Positions 1 to 10,445 of a DNA stretch of 64,000 bases are shown in pieces (the first letter of the stretch is position 1; each line of letters starts with the position of its first letter). The position numbers and the translations under genes were made by a program. The notes below the pieces were generated by a model. It was not told where the DNA came from. It made no database searches and saw only the letters and a list, made by a program, of their open reading frames with translations. The stretch is from Gnetum montanum. Taxonomy: Eukaryota > Streptophyta > Gnetopsida > Gnetales > Gnetaceae. The stretch lies in NCBI GenBank assembly GCA_015680685.1, contig MNCI01007753.1, forward strand, positions 85,251 to 149,250, in the 5' to 3' direction.

Positions 1-282
1 ATTAAAAATAAAAAATTGCATTCCCCATGTAGCTCAGTGAATTTTAGAATGACCTCCAACTTTGGTCTGCACAAAATTAAGCATAATTAAATAGGTTACA
101 AAACTTCCACTGCAAAATAAATTAGAAACTTTAGAATGCAAATGTAATTAGGAAATGTGCCGCGGAAAATCTGAAAAGACGCAGGATTTCATGTCCGGTT
201 TCTTCCAAAGGATAGGAAAATGGGTTAATAATAACAATAAAAAGAAAAAGTAAAATGAAAAGAGTTAATAGCAGAGATAGAT

Positions 283-1807
283 TTATAAGTACCATGTCGT
301 TGTAAATCTGAATGTTCGGCTGCCGTCGCAGTCGAAGCTTTCATGTGGGTTTGGCAAGTAGCTTTTCTTATTTTTGTACTCAGCGTAGTCTTCTTTGAAG
401 AAAAGATCTGCGCTTTTCAGAACCAGGCCACATTTTTGAGCTTCTTGTGTGATGTACCACTGATCGTAAGGGTACCCTGTTTTATGTGTGATATGGATTT
501 CACCGGAAGGCTTCTTCACTAATGTCATTGCATTTGTGAGAAACATTTTCACAAAATTCCTATGTTTTCTGAGAAGTTCCAAACAAAATTTAAACCAAAA
601 GCACATTTATGTGAGATTCGGATAAAGTCTATCTTGCACCGCCACAGTTAAATGATGAAATAATATTTGATTATGCATTAATAGTTACCTGATGTGCTCG
701 GGGTCGGACTCCCGTCGGATTTTTCCAAATCCAAATCCAAGATGTGGAAAGTTAAAAATAATTCTATCAAATTTCATTTGTTTCAGATACAAATGATCCT
801 TTATCTTAGTTGCATCCACATGATGCAAAATTTTAGCTCCAAAATCTTCCAAGGCTGATAAAATTTGTCCGCATGAGGAAGAATAGAAACACAAGAGAAG
901 TTCTGAATTTGACATAGCATACCTTACAATCAGACCTTGCGAAATTAAGACTATGATAACAAGGTATATTTTTAAAAAAATGATATTCAAACCTCGACTA
1001 TCCAGTGAAGTGCAAACCATTCTGTGTGCGGAGCCAAAGGCCTTTGCTAAAGAAAGCGAGAATGAAAAATCCCCTTCACCAACAAGCAATATATCATGGT
1101 TGCTGGAGTAAGGTCCGATACTTCTTTCTAGTTTTAGAGGCCTTGATAATTCTGCTTTTGAAAAATAGGCGGAAAAAAATTTCAATGTTGCCTGATAAGG
1201 AACTTTGAAAATAAACCAAATAATTCCTGAAACAGCAAATTTTAGAGCAGAATTGAACGTACCAGCGCTGTTAAACTCTGCAGAAAGAGCATTGAAGGCT
1301 TTGATAGCAGCGTTGGTCTTTGCTAACTCTTCAGAAATGGCAATGCTACCCCAATAAATACTTTCACCAACGATGACCGAGGCCTGAAATCCGACAACCG
1401 CAGAAGAAGAAGAAGCTTCAGATACCCCGAATTTGGGCAACCCCAAATTTTTCCGGGCCATGATGCTTTCAATCAAAACATGCATAATCTTCCCCAACTC
1501 CTCCTCCTGCAAGACTTGCAAAAGAAATTGAAGATGCTATTAGTAACAAAGAAAAGAAAAATAGACGGTTTGCAAAATTTATCCGTGAAAATTTTCAAGG
1601 TAACCAGCCAAAATGCATTCATCCATGCACCTCTTGGCAGAGATGAAGGAGGGCAATCTCTGCTGCAGCTGCTTCTGCCCACTTTTTTCTTGCGCAGATT
1701 TCATTACAAGCCTTGAATCCTCTTTTCTGCGCTTCCATAACGGGCGTGCTTTCATAACGTAGGGTTGGTTGCTGCAAATTTAGCTTCTGCAAATGCTGCT
1801 TAGACAT
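283..1807 (-). CDS. dsRBD-BMT5-like (DUF2431) rRNA methyltransferase-family gene, five exons
   Basis: Proposed exons on the minus strand: 1807-1631, 1506-1263, 1151-993, 902-689, 568-283. All introns are GT..AG (124, 111, 90, 120 bp) and the phases agree, giving 1080 nt, or 359 residues plus stop. Exon 1 ends in a dsRBD-like helix (AEAAAAEIALLHL). Exon 2 carries a clearer dsRBD (GFQASVIVGESIYWGS, then an Ala-rich helix). Exons 3-5 give the Rossmann-like BMT5/DUF2431 domain: ILLVGEGDFSFSLSLA (SAM-binding loop), CTSLDS, ILHHVDAT, FDRIIFNFPH, GEIHITHKTGYPYDQW. In yeast the family methylates a uridine N3 of 25S rRNA; plant members are largely uncharacterised. The ATG at 1807 was chosen as the first ATG of the open frame. 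The 111-bp second intron is in frame, so a retained form would still code. The gene looks intact. The domain fusion is inferred from adjacency and phase only. Confidence 0.8.
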
Positions 1808-2065
1808 CTTCACTTCTCTGGTTCTTCTGCTGCTTCTGCTTCTGCTTGTACTACTATTGCACTTGCACTTGTTTTTTGCAATGCAATTGGAGATGTGCCT
1901 TTACCTTACCTAAGCAGTTGTCTCTATATTCTCCACTGTCTTGGCCGGTGAATGCAGGGGAGTGGGGTCGGGTCCGCTGCCGAAAAATGGAGGAAAATGG
2001 GAGAAATGATTTGTTGTGGCGCGTTCCATTTAGTGGTGGGTATTTAGTATGTATTAGTGTTTGAT
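1808..2065 (-). promoter_or_regulatory. 5' leader and promoter region of the methyltransferase gene
   Basis: This is the upstream flank of the minus-strand gene. Directly before the ATG is a purine-rich GCAGAA-type microsatellite on the coding strand (about 1820-1850), typical of plant 5' untranslated leaders. No clear TATA box was found. The frame stays open upstream of the ATG, so a longer N-terminus or an extra 5' exon cannot be excluded. Confidence 0.3.
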
Positions 2066-2356
2066 TTAACTCAAAACTAACCTCGGTCCGTTTGGGGCTG
2101 AAATAATAGGCTCGGGCAAAACTAGGTATGCACGCGGCAAAACCTCGCAAAAATAGTCGGCGACTTCGATGGAAATGGACCCAAAATTTGTTGGAATTTG
2201 TACGGAGCCAGGGGTTGCTGAGTTGCATGTAAACTGGACTGGCACAGTGGCCAACACGGATTTGAAAATATAATTTGCACCGGAGACGGTGGAACGCAGC
2301 CTTTTCATTTTCAATGGAATGTCAATTTCAGAGACCTGATGTAACATCCGTGGCAT
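2066..2356 (-). CDS. unrecognised ORF or exon, 96 codons
   Basis: An open minus-strand frame begins MPRMLHQ and ends in RLVLS. Near its 3' end the DNA reads CCGAG|GTTAGT, a plausible splice donor, so it could be an exon of another gene or an alternative 5' exon of the methyltransferase gene. Composition is protein-like (hydrophobic beta-type stretches such as SISIEVADYF) and the DNA is less AT-rich than its left and right flanks. No family was recognised. It could equally be a chance ORF in a GC-richer promoter. Confidence 0.25.
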   Translation of the reverse strand: MPRMLHQVSEIDIPLKMKRLRSTVSGANYIFKSVLATVPVQFTCNSATPGSVQIPTNFGSISIEVADYFCEVLPRAYLVLPEPIISAPNGPRLVLS

Positions 2357-3997
2357 TACTTAGACATGAAGAAAGTAAAGCCATACTTCTAATGCCTTAG
2401 ACATGAAGAAAGTAAATCTGTATTTCTAACGCCCTTCAACTTCACCTTTGATGTTTGCAAAGGTCTTCAATATTAAAAGGATATTTCATGAATGTTAAGT
2501 TTTTTTTTACACCAAGATAAAAGAAATCACTTTTAATTATATCTTGATTTGAAATATTAAGAAGTTGTAAATGATTTCTCCTTCATCTTAGGAAAATATA
2601 ATGTTTTTTATAAATTTAATTCAAAAAATTCATACTAAATTTCTAAATATAAAATTAATTATTTTATGTCAATCAAAAGAATCTTTAATCTTTTATGTCT
2701 TTTCATATAGTAAAGAGGTGAACATAATCCTTCTTCTACAACATTTTTAGTACTCAAACATATAAACATCAAATCATGAAAAGTATTTAAACACAGTTTA
2801 AATATTTCTTTAATTTTATTTCTATTTGTCCTTAAAAACCCTTATTGGCATAAAGTAGTTATAAAAAAACAAGAATACCTTGTCATAAACATACACTTGA
2901 GGATTCCATATTTTAAGGCAAGACAAATTCTTTAAAGTAGTTCGTGAGGATTCACAAGACCATAGTTGGTATTTTCAAGAAATGCAATTATTGAAAAAAT
3001 GGAATATCCTAAGCACATTCCCTAGCTAGCTAAGAAAAAGGTTTTAATATAGATGTGCTCTAATATAGAAGGGAAGAAACAATTTTATTTACATAACAAT
3101 TGCTCTAATAAACTAGATGCAAAAACTCACTATCTCTTAACTACTATTCCAATCAAGTATGAAAATGATGTCAACAAGCTTTGCTTAAATTCACATCATC
3201 TTAGAATTTAAAGTGTAATATGGATTTACCTCCTCCAAAAGAACAAATTTGTAGATTGTGCAAGTTAGGAGCCCTTAAAGATGAGATACATATGTTTCTT
3301 TTTTGTGTTGTGACTACCCATTTGATATAGCATTATAATATTACAACAAAAAATTTGTATGATTTGTTCTTGCAGCCCCTATTGGTGCTTGGTTAATTTG
3401 TAGTGTCTAAATTTTTCATGAAAATGTAATATTTGCTCAATAGATCCTATGAGCCTTCAAACATAATAAAGCTTTAATTTTAATAAAAATTTACAGATAA
3501 ATAAATTCATTCCTTATAAATTTTATAAAGACATGAAACATTCTTATTTTTTAGGTTCTTTGAATAACATAATTTAAAATTTTTGAAGTTTTTATCCTTT
3601 TAAAAATGATTACCCTAATGTAATGTACTCTATCACAAACTTTCCATTATTTGATTTGAAGTTGGTAGATACATTTAAATTTTTTTTATATTCTATATGT
3701 TAAATACTAAGGTTGAATTAATGATTTACATAAAAATATATAATGTGCTTATTAAAGTATTTTGTCAAAGTATTGTCTCTTTTGCTTATTACTAGTATTT
3801 ATTCTTATTGATAGATATTTTATATAATTAATGATTGAATGTTGAAATGCAATTACCTCTCTTGATGTTTTAGTTTTATCATATATGACGTTTACCACAA
3901 ATAGTTGATCATGCTTAATATATTTTGTATTTTGCATATATGATATGATAAAACTCTAATCATAGAGCATTTAGGACTCTATCTCTACCTAAGTCAT
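2357..3997. other. AT-rich intergenic DNA
   Basis: No supported gene. The stretch is strongly AT-rich with long A and T runs and short frames. The only recognisable item is a degraded LINE-type zinc-finger relic near 3150-3320. The right edge is the LTR of element D. Confidence 0.6.
3150..3320 (+). pseudogene. LINE ORF2 C-terminal zinc-finger relic (zf-RVT-like)
   Basis: The plus strand near 3240-3310 translates to PPPKEQICRLCKLGALKDEI followed by HMFLFC. This is the C-x2-C ... DE-x-H-x4-C pattern found at the C-terminus of plant LINE reverse-transcriptase proteins. Just upstream, in a shifted frame, LNSHHLRI resembles the conserved LR..H.L.IE segment. Only about 150 bp survives, out of frame and without a poly-A tail or target duplication that could be recognised. 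Confidence 0.4.
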
Positions 3998-4948
3998 TGA
4001 TGAATGACGAGTACCCCTATGCTCAACCATACGAATCACTAAGTGTTCATGCGTGATCCAATCAAATTCTGTGGACTCTATGTCTTCAAGTACACTAGTT
4101 TTTAGGAAGTGAACTTACCCTAATAGTCATTCATTGTCTTCCCAATTACACTTGTGACATGCGAAAGTATGGTTAAGTGTAATCGAGGCATATGATTTTT
4201 ATTAACTTTTTATGTTTTATGTTTTGGGTGCTTAAAATAAAAGATTGAGGGAATGAAGTAATTCAATCGCTAACTTAATCTAACTAACTACACCTAACTA
4301 ATCCTAACATAAGCATTTGGTCCCACTTGCCATATACATCTTGAACATGCTTAGCACTACTAGGTTACTAAATTTTAAGTGTTACTGGGACTACTAAGTG
4401 CCAAGCGTATGCTTGAAGTGGTTGTACTTATGTGCCTAGTTAATCGCTACTTAATCTAGCTTAGTTTAGCTTAGAATAGCCTAATTGATTATTTAATTAC
4501 TTAAAGCAATAAAGGAAATTACATAAAAAATTAAATGCATAAAATAAATAATTAGTCTATTTCCAAGTGCTACAAGGTTTATTAAAAGGATCGTCTTTAT
4601 TGCCATTCACATTATTGTGCTCAGCTACATTGGTGCTCGAATAAAGATTTGTACACTTTCTAACTCCTATTGAGGCACTTAGAAAAATATTCTAACTCTC
4701 AAATGACAAAACTACAAGAGCTTTGTTACAACTATGACAAGACATCCCATAAACACAAGAAGTGAGCACATATTTATAAACTTTATTGTAGAGCTACGTC
4801 AATGAGGCCTCATAAAAGCAGCAAACACTACATCGATGTAGCCCCCTCAACGAGGTAATGCCATGTAGACAAGGCCATGTTGACAAGGGCCCATCAACGA
4901 GACCATGTTGACAAGGGTTTGTCGATGTAACACTTTGATGCTTCATCA
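3998..4948 (-). repeat. 3' LTR of element D
   Basis: Begins TGATGA and ends TCATCA, a 6-bp terminal inverted repeat shared with the LTRs of A and F. The TATA box on the minus strand is at 4771-4778. The U3 side (about 4795-4940) holds near-repeats of CCATGTTGACAAGG. The left part aligns by eye with the LTRs at 36810 and 49112. Confidence 0.85.
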
Positions 4949-4966
4949 TACCCCCACGACTAAATG
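4949..4966 (-). promoter_or_regulatory. Polypurine tract of element D
   Basis: Read on the minus strand, TTTAGTCGTGGGGGTA directly precedes the LTR TG. This is the plus-strand primer position for reverse transcription and matches the tract of element A at 61311-61323. Confidence 0.7.
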
Positions 4967-5178
4967 AAAACTCATCCTCAAGTTCCCTTACAAAATTGGG
5001 AAGGTATGGGATTATTGACTAATACTTGACACAACAAAACTAAGTGCCCAAGTGTATAGGTCAACATCATTACAAAATTTGTGGTGTTCATGATACAAAA
5101 TTGAACACCATGACATAACTACTCAAACTAAGTAGCACATCCTCTGATGGCATGAAGATGGTTGAGAAGATCAAATGG

Positions 5179-5669
5179 TCCCAGGTGATGGAGGTTCCAG
5201 AGGTTCCAAAGAACCTTTGTTAGCTTTAGGCACGTGCAGTGGTTGAGGCGGTTATGATTATCTTGCTACAAATACTACCTCCAATGGAAGGCGAAAGACA
5301 TCGAGTAATGCCTTCATCTTCTCCTCCTTGCTTTGGGGATCATTCATAGTCCACACGACATCATCAATGTGAGTTGGAATGGGGATATCCCATGAATAGG
5401 GCATTACTAGGAACAGCTCCTTAACATTGACAAACCAAGCAGCAAATTGTTTGCATTTAACATCAAACACCCTGATTACGTTTTACAACTCCTAGTAGTC
5501 ATTCATTCTTTTAGCTAGGCTCTCGATAGTGGATCTCTAATCAGTATATTTACCCTTGAGAACATCAAGTTCAGCTTTTTCCTCTACAAGCTTTGGCTTG
5601 GTGTCCTTATGATGCTTGAACTTAGCCTTATACAACAAGTACAAGCTAGCCGCATGCTTTTCTAGTTCT
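5179..5669 (-). pseudogene. C-terminal part of the D 3' ORF (coiled-coil protein)
   Basis: The minus strand reads FDVKCKQFAAWFVNVKELF and then DPQSKEEKMKALLDVFRLP. It is closely parallel to the end of the F 3' ORF (FDIECKQFATG, RSKEEKMRALLEAFRLPPE). Stops are present, including one at 5258. The frame continues across element C at 14874 once the insertion and one target duplication are removed. Function unknown; see the entry at 37849-40703. Confidence 0.65.
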
Positions 5670-7190
5670 TGTAGCAATCAAAAACGTTAGCAGCTGGAAC
5701 ACTGAGTGGTCCATGGGCACATAACCTAATCCCAAGTCCTTACGAGGGCCTACTAAAGGTGAAGATAGGGTGCCCTGAATGGTCTTGTTAATTGAACATG
5801 GACTTACCAAATGCAAATGGGAATGCCGCGTAGTTAGCTGCGATGTTAATGGGAAACGATGCTAAGTGTTCACATGGTGTTAATGGTGTCAACGATGTCA
5901 ACAGGGGTGAGTGTAGTCAAGATTTTTGGCAAGGACCAAAGGTGTCAATGTGTTAGGACCACTGCTTGGGCATAGTTATGCATTAAAATGGAAAAAACTA
6001 AGAGTAAAATGCTGAAAAAATGCAAGTAAAATGCTGAAAATGTAAAGAAAGGAGAGAGAAATAGAACACCACCCCAAATGGGGTTGAGCATAGTTAACTT
6101 CAAAAGGGGTGAGAAGGTACATGGTGTACAACAAGAATAGTGGACAGCGTAGTCACAGTCTCAGGGATGTCTAGCCATAAAGGTTGACGTTCCACCATGG
6201 TGTCTATGCCTATTGGGTTGGCCGCCACAATGTGCAGTGGGCTGCGATGTCCTGCAATGGGCTACGATGGTGTGCAACTTTGCCTCTCTCTAATTCGATG
6301 GGGTGCAAATGCCAAAATGCTCAAAGTTTTGCCAACCTACTCCAAATTTTTTCAACCTTGAATCTTGCCCAATACTCAAATTTTCCAACCCAAAAAGTGT
6401 TGAGGGCAAGGGTATTTATAGGGTTAGGTTTAGCATGAAATGTAGAGGGACTACCATGTGGTAAAGGGGACGATTGGGACTATTCTATCACCATTAAGGC
6501 TAGTAATGTTATGCTTTGTTGTGCTTTACTGGACTCTGTAAGATTGTGAGACTATGACTATGCTGCTAATTGCATATACGTGTGCTAAAAGGACTGCAAT
6601 GTACCTAAAAAAAATAACTATGGAGACTACCCTCTGGGACTATGCTCTCCATTGTCTTGTGTGGGGTTGAGCATAGTTACAATTTCAGGGCCAAAAGGGG
6701 ATACAACAAAGATGCATTTTGCTACCTATGCTTGCTAGAGGTGAGTTGGAGTTGAGCTGAATGCCAGTGTTGCATTATTGAGGTCGTTGGAGGCTATTAT
6801 GGCTGACTACACTTGACTATGCTCTATATTGGGGGAGAGCATAGTCTCATACTTAGAGAAACATTTTGCTATGTGCTAACAATGTTCTTCATTGGAGGCT
6901 GACTACGCTCTTGACTAGGGATGAGTGTAATCCCAACACTTGTCAAAACTTGTAGAAACTAACTTCCAGTTGGTGGAAAGCGTAGTCTTGACACTTAGAA
7001 AAATTGACAAAAATTACACCTTCGTGCTGACTATTGTTGACTACACTCTGGAGCACATCAGCATTGCAATTGCGAAATTCCAAAATTACACCTTTGTGCT
7101 GACTATGCTTGACTACACTAGAAAACATTGACTATGCTTGACTACACTTTGTAGTCCAATTGTGCACATCTGAGTGTTGTGGCAACTTGC
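5670..7190 (-). repeat. Left (3') LTR of element C, inner end uncertain
   Basis: Matches the right copy at 13130 from TGTAGCAATCAAAAACG onward (CAGCTGGAACAC, TGCCCTGAATGGTCTTG and so on). The minus-strand TATA box is at 6413-6420. The U3 (about 6460-7140) carries repeated imperfect palindromes around GACTACGCTC / GAGCGTAGTC. The inner end does not show the TTTTTCA-type terminus or a polypurine tract, so the first part of U3 is probably lost. The end coordinate is an estimate. Confidence 0.65.
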
Positions 7191-7289
7191 TGCTACAATG
7201 AGATGCATCTCTGCCCGATGAGCTAGGGCTTCATCTTACAAATACAACTCAGAGAAGACAAGAAAACTATACAAGACAAAAGAAATGCC

Positions 7290-7590
7290 AATAAATTGTA
7301 GGGGGATGATGATGCTACAAATGCTCCAAAGGCTACGCCCGTGATAAGTGCTCAAAAGAATAGCAAAATGGCAGGGTGGGNGGGGGGGTAAGATGTTATG
7401 AGTGCTCCAAAGGCCACACCAATGGCAAGAGCTCCAAAAAGCAGTAAAATGATGGGGGCCCATGATGCTACAAGTGCTCCCAAGGCTATGTCAGTGGAAA
7501 GAGATAAAAAAATCAATAACATTGAAAGGGGCCATGATGCTGCAAGTGCTCCACAGGCTACGCTCATTGTAGGTGCTCCATTTTAAGACT
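7290..7590. repeat. Degenerate tandem repeat of about 70 bp (GATGCTACAAGTGCTCC units)
   Basis: About four units contain GATGCTAC(A)AGTGCTCC followed by AAGGCTACGC. An undetermined base sits at 7381 in a G run. It lies in the 3' noncoding part of element C. Open frames here on both strands are a by-product of repeat lengths and are not called as genes. Confidence 0.5.
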
Positions 7591-7624
7591 ACAATATCCC
7601 CATCCATGTGGTGTAGAAAAGAGT

Positions 7625-7645
7625 GGGGGGGGGGGGGGGGGGGGG
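7625..7645 (+). repeat. Homopolymer of 21 G
   Basis: An uninterrupted G run, 240 bp from another G run broken by an N at 7381. It can form a G-quadruplex and is also a place where sequencing length is unreliable. Confidence 0.9.
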
Positions 7646-7720
7646 TGGCAAAGGGAGGGGGAAGTTAGAGTTATACTCACTCACTTGCTTGTAGAATTAT
7701 GTGTGGTTGACCACGAACCC

Positions 7721-8110
7721 AGTTTAAGGTCGTAGTAGACTGTAGCCCTATTAGTTTAAGATCCCAACAGACCATGGTGTGCTAGTTTATAGTCCCAATG
7801 AACTACTATGTGCTAGTTTAGCATCATAGCGGATGAATGTTATGCCAGTTTAGCATCATAGTAGATGTGCTACGCCATTTTAATGTCATAGTGAATTTGT
7901 TGTTGTGCCAGTTTAGCATCATAACCCAAGGACGAGTTATGCCAGTTTAGTGTCATGGCAAATGAGTAGTGTGTGTGCGCCAATTTAATGTCATAGCAGG
8001 CAAGTTGTTGTGCTAGTTTGATGTCATGACCCAAGGACAAGCTATGCTAGTTTAACATCATGGCAGATGAATGCTATGCCAGTTTAACATCATAGTGGAC
8101 ATGTGCTTAT
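7721..8110 (-). repeat. Hairpin tandem array C1 (about 12 units of about 33 bp)
   Basis: Each unit reads (C)AGTTTA then a stem, a 6-base loop and the complementary stem. Examples: CATC-ATAGCG-GATG at 7822-7835 and CATC-ATAGTA-GATG at 7854-7867. The first unit has GGTC/GACT (7728-7741). It lies downstream of the integrase end in element sense, the same position as array B1 (28161-28370) in element B. Confidence 0.8.
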
Positions 8111-8250
8111 CATGTTGAATTAATGTGCAGTGTTGCATGCTGGCATAGTATGGCTTCAAGTACAAATGGTTCACTAGATTGGCAAACTTGTTTTTGTCTT
8201 GGTCAATAAGCTTGAATGCTCTGTTGTTGTAGGCCTTGGTGATCAAAGGT
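8058..8250 (-). pseudogene. Integrase C-terminal fragment of element C
   Basis: ITKAYNNRAFKLIDQD then FANLVNHLYLKPYY matches the integrase C-terminus of element B at 28390-28500 (VTKSYENEAFKLADMYG, FANLVNDLYLKLYY). It is all that is left of pol downstream of protease. The hairpin array overlaps its 3' end. Confidence 0.65.
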
Positions 8251-8414
8251 GAGAAGATCTACTCATGCATAGCTATGTCATGTTTATGCCAAACCAACCA
8301 AAAAAATGTTAAGTGGCACTTGTTTCACAAAGTCAATGTGCACAACTAGAAAAAAAAATGTAGTGAAATTTGCCTAAGTATGCATGCAAGTTACTATAGG
8401 AGGTAAGCATGTTT

Positions 8415-8705
8415 GTGCCAATTTTAGGCTTTGGCAAGCTATGTGCATGTTAATTTAGGTCTTAGCGGATTGTAGGAATAGAATTAAAAGTAATAGTTTT
8501 AGGCCATTCTAGGTTGCAGTGGTAGTTTAAGGCCATTTTGGGCCATAAGTTGCTAGTTTAAGGCCATGGTAGGCTGTCCATTTCAGACCACAATGATGGG
8601 ATTGCTAGTTTAAGGTCATTTTGGGCCATAGCAAGATGATTAAAAGTGATAGTTTTGGGACATTCCGAGTTGCGCATTGCCAGTTTAAGGCCATGGTGGG
8701 TCGTC
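8415..8705 (-). repeat. Hairpin tandem array C2 (about 8 units)
   Basis: The repeats share AGTTTAAGGCC and a GGCC-N6-GGCC dyad, e.g. 8531-8544 (loop ATTTTG), with GGTC/GGCC and GGCC/GGTC wobble variants. It lies just downstream of protease in element sense, the same place as array B3 (50985-51165) in element B. Confidence 0.75.
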
Positions 8706-9059
8706 TTGTTTTTGTGATTTTAGTTTTTATGATTTTTATGTGTTTTGATGTTTTTTATGAATGAAGGAAAATGCATTACAACAGCAATAGAAAAATTGTA
8801 AACTAAGCTATCGAATGCATAGGCAATGCATATGGTAAGCTAAGGAATTAAACTAAATGAAAATAATATGCTATAGTAGTAATGCAACGTAAGTGGAGAG
8901 CATGATGCAGGATGTGGGGAAGCAAATAACAAGTAGGTTTCCTAGCACACTTTCGGACTAAGGGGGTGCCTTATTCGTATAGTTGCTTCTTAACCCAATG
9001 TGGGTTAGGGGGCATGTAGGGATTAGATTCCACTATGCAGTAGTCTCCTTGAGACTTGC

Positions 9060-9475
9060 TCACTACATTGCCTTCACGAGGTCAGTGGCTTCTATTACCT
9101 CTTTAGATGCATCAACCTCATGTGCTTCATTGTCTACCAAAGCTGTATCAGCAAGGAATTCAACCTCCAACCATTGCTCCTTGTCTATGTTGTTGATAAC
9201 TGGAGGGACAACATTATCACCATGGATGATAACTTCACCACCTTCATACGAAAGGTGCACTTCCTAATGGATTGAGGAGGAGATGGCCCATAGCTAGGCT
9301 AGCCAAGGGTTGTCTAAAATCAAGTTAAATCCTAGCATCTCCTCCATGACTATGAATTTGATGGTTATAGGGAATTACTCCCCTGTCATGAAGGCTATGG
9401 TTATTATGCCCCTAACAGTGACACATGATCCATTGAAGAATTTTAGGCATGTGGTTCTCATTAGTGTAAAGGGTT
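9060..9475 (-). pseudogene. Aspartic protease, C-terminal half, element C
   Basis: The minus strand reads MEEMLGFNLILDNPWLA, then VHLSYEGGEVIIHGD and an acidic tail. This parallels the protease of element B (MLGFNLILGRSWLAQL, HLHYAGREVVIYDDE at 51562-51700). The catalytic Asp-containing N-terminal half is absent: at the point where it should begin the sequence turns into the tandem arrays at 9492-10070. Confidence 0.6.
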
Positions 9476-9491
9476 TAGGGTTTAGGATTTT

Positions 9492-9674
9492 AGGAGAGAT
9501 AATGACAACTAAAAAAATAGGGGAGATAATAACAACTAAAAAATAGGAAAGATAATGACAACCAAAAAATAGGGGAGATAATGACAACGAAAAAATAGGA
9601 GAGATAATGACAACTAAAAAATAGGAGAGATAATGACAACTAAAAAATAGGAGAGATAATGATAACTAAAAAAT
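9492..9674. repeat. Tandem array, 7 units of 26-27 bp
   Basis: Near-identical units of GGAGAGATAATGACAACT followed by AAAAAATA. It is preceded at about 9468-9488 by two plant telomere-type TTTAGGG units. An isolated further copy of the unit lies at about 10287-10317, beyond the second array. Confidence 0.85.
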
Positions 9675-9688
9675 AAGGGATAAAATTT

Positions 9689-10070
9689 TTAGGGCTTAAA
9701 ATTTTTTTAGGCTTAAAAGTTTTTTGGGGCTTAAAATTTTTTAGGGTTTAAAATTTTTTTAGGGCTTAAAATTTTTTGGGGCTTAAAATTATTTTAGGGC
9801 TTAAAACTTTTTGGGACTTAAAATATTTTTAGGGCTTAAAATGTTTTTGGGCTTAAAATGTTTTTTAGTGCTTAAAATTTTTGGGGCTTAAGTTTTTTTT
9901 AGGGCTTAAAATGTTTTTAGGGCTTAAAATTTTTTTGGGCTTAAATTTTTTCTGGGGCTTAAAATTTTTTGGAGCTTAAAATTTTTTTAGGGCTTAAAAT
10001 TTTTTGGGGCTTAAAAGCTTTTGGGCTTAAAAGTTTTTTGGGGCTTAAAATTTTTTGGGCTTAAAATTTT
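9689..10070. repeat. Tandem array, about 22 units of 17-18 bp
   Basis: Units of GGGCTTAAAATTTTTTT with variable T-run length and G/A changes at the start (AGGGCTTAAAA, GGGGCTTAAAA). It occupies the position of the N-terminal half of protease in element C. Confidence 0.85.
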
Positions 10071-10445
10071 TGTGTGGATCTCGTATGACTTGGTAAACAG
10101 ACGGTGATGCAACAAAAGAAAAAAACCTAGAAAAATTGAAAAACTAGAAAAGAAAAGCTCAAAACGTGCATGGTATTATGCAATGCTTGTTGCTACACAA
10201 AACATTTTCAGGTACTTTCACCCCTCAGTTGTAAAGATAAGGGATGAACATGCTAGTACAATCAATAAATAATTTCCCAATTTGAAAATAGGGGAGATAA
10301 TGAAAACTAAAAAATAGGACAGGACCCACTTGTACTAGCCGAATGGAAGTGGGAGTCTGTACTGCCACCTAGTGGGTCTACCCATGTTACCAGTGGGGTC
10401 AAACCTTGGATGAGAAGTAGCTGATGTGTTGGCCACTACTAGGCT

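Noticed and set aside
7721-8110. Regularly spaced repeats resembling a CRISPR array
   Set aside because: Spacers are not unique, the repeats diverge unit by unit, and the context is a plant retrotransposon; it is a tandem hairpin repeat.
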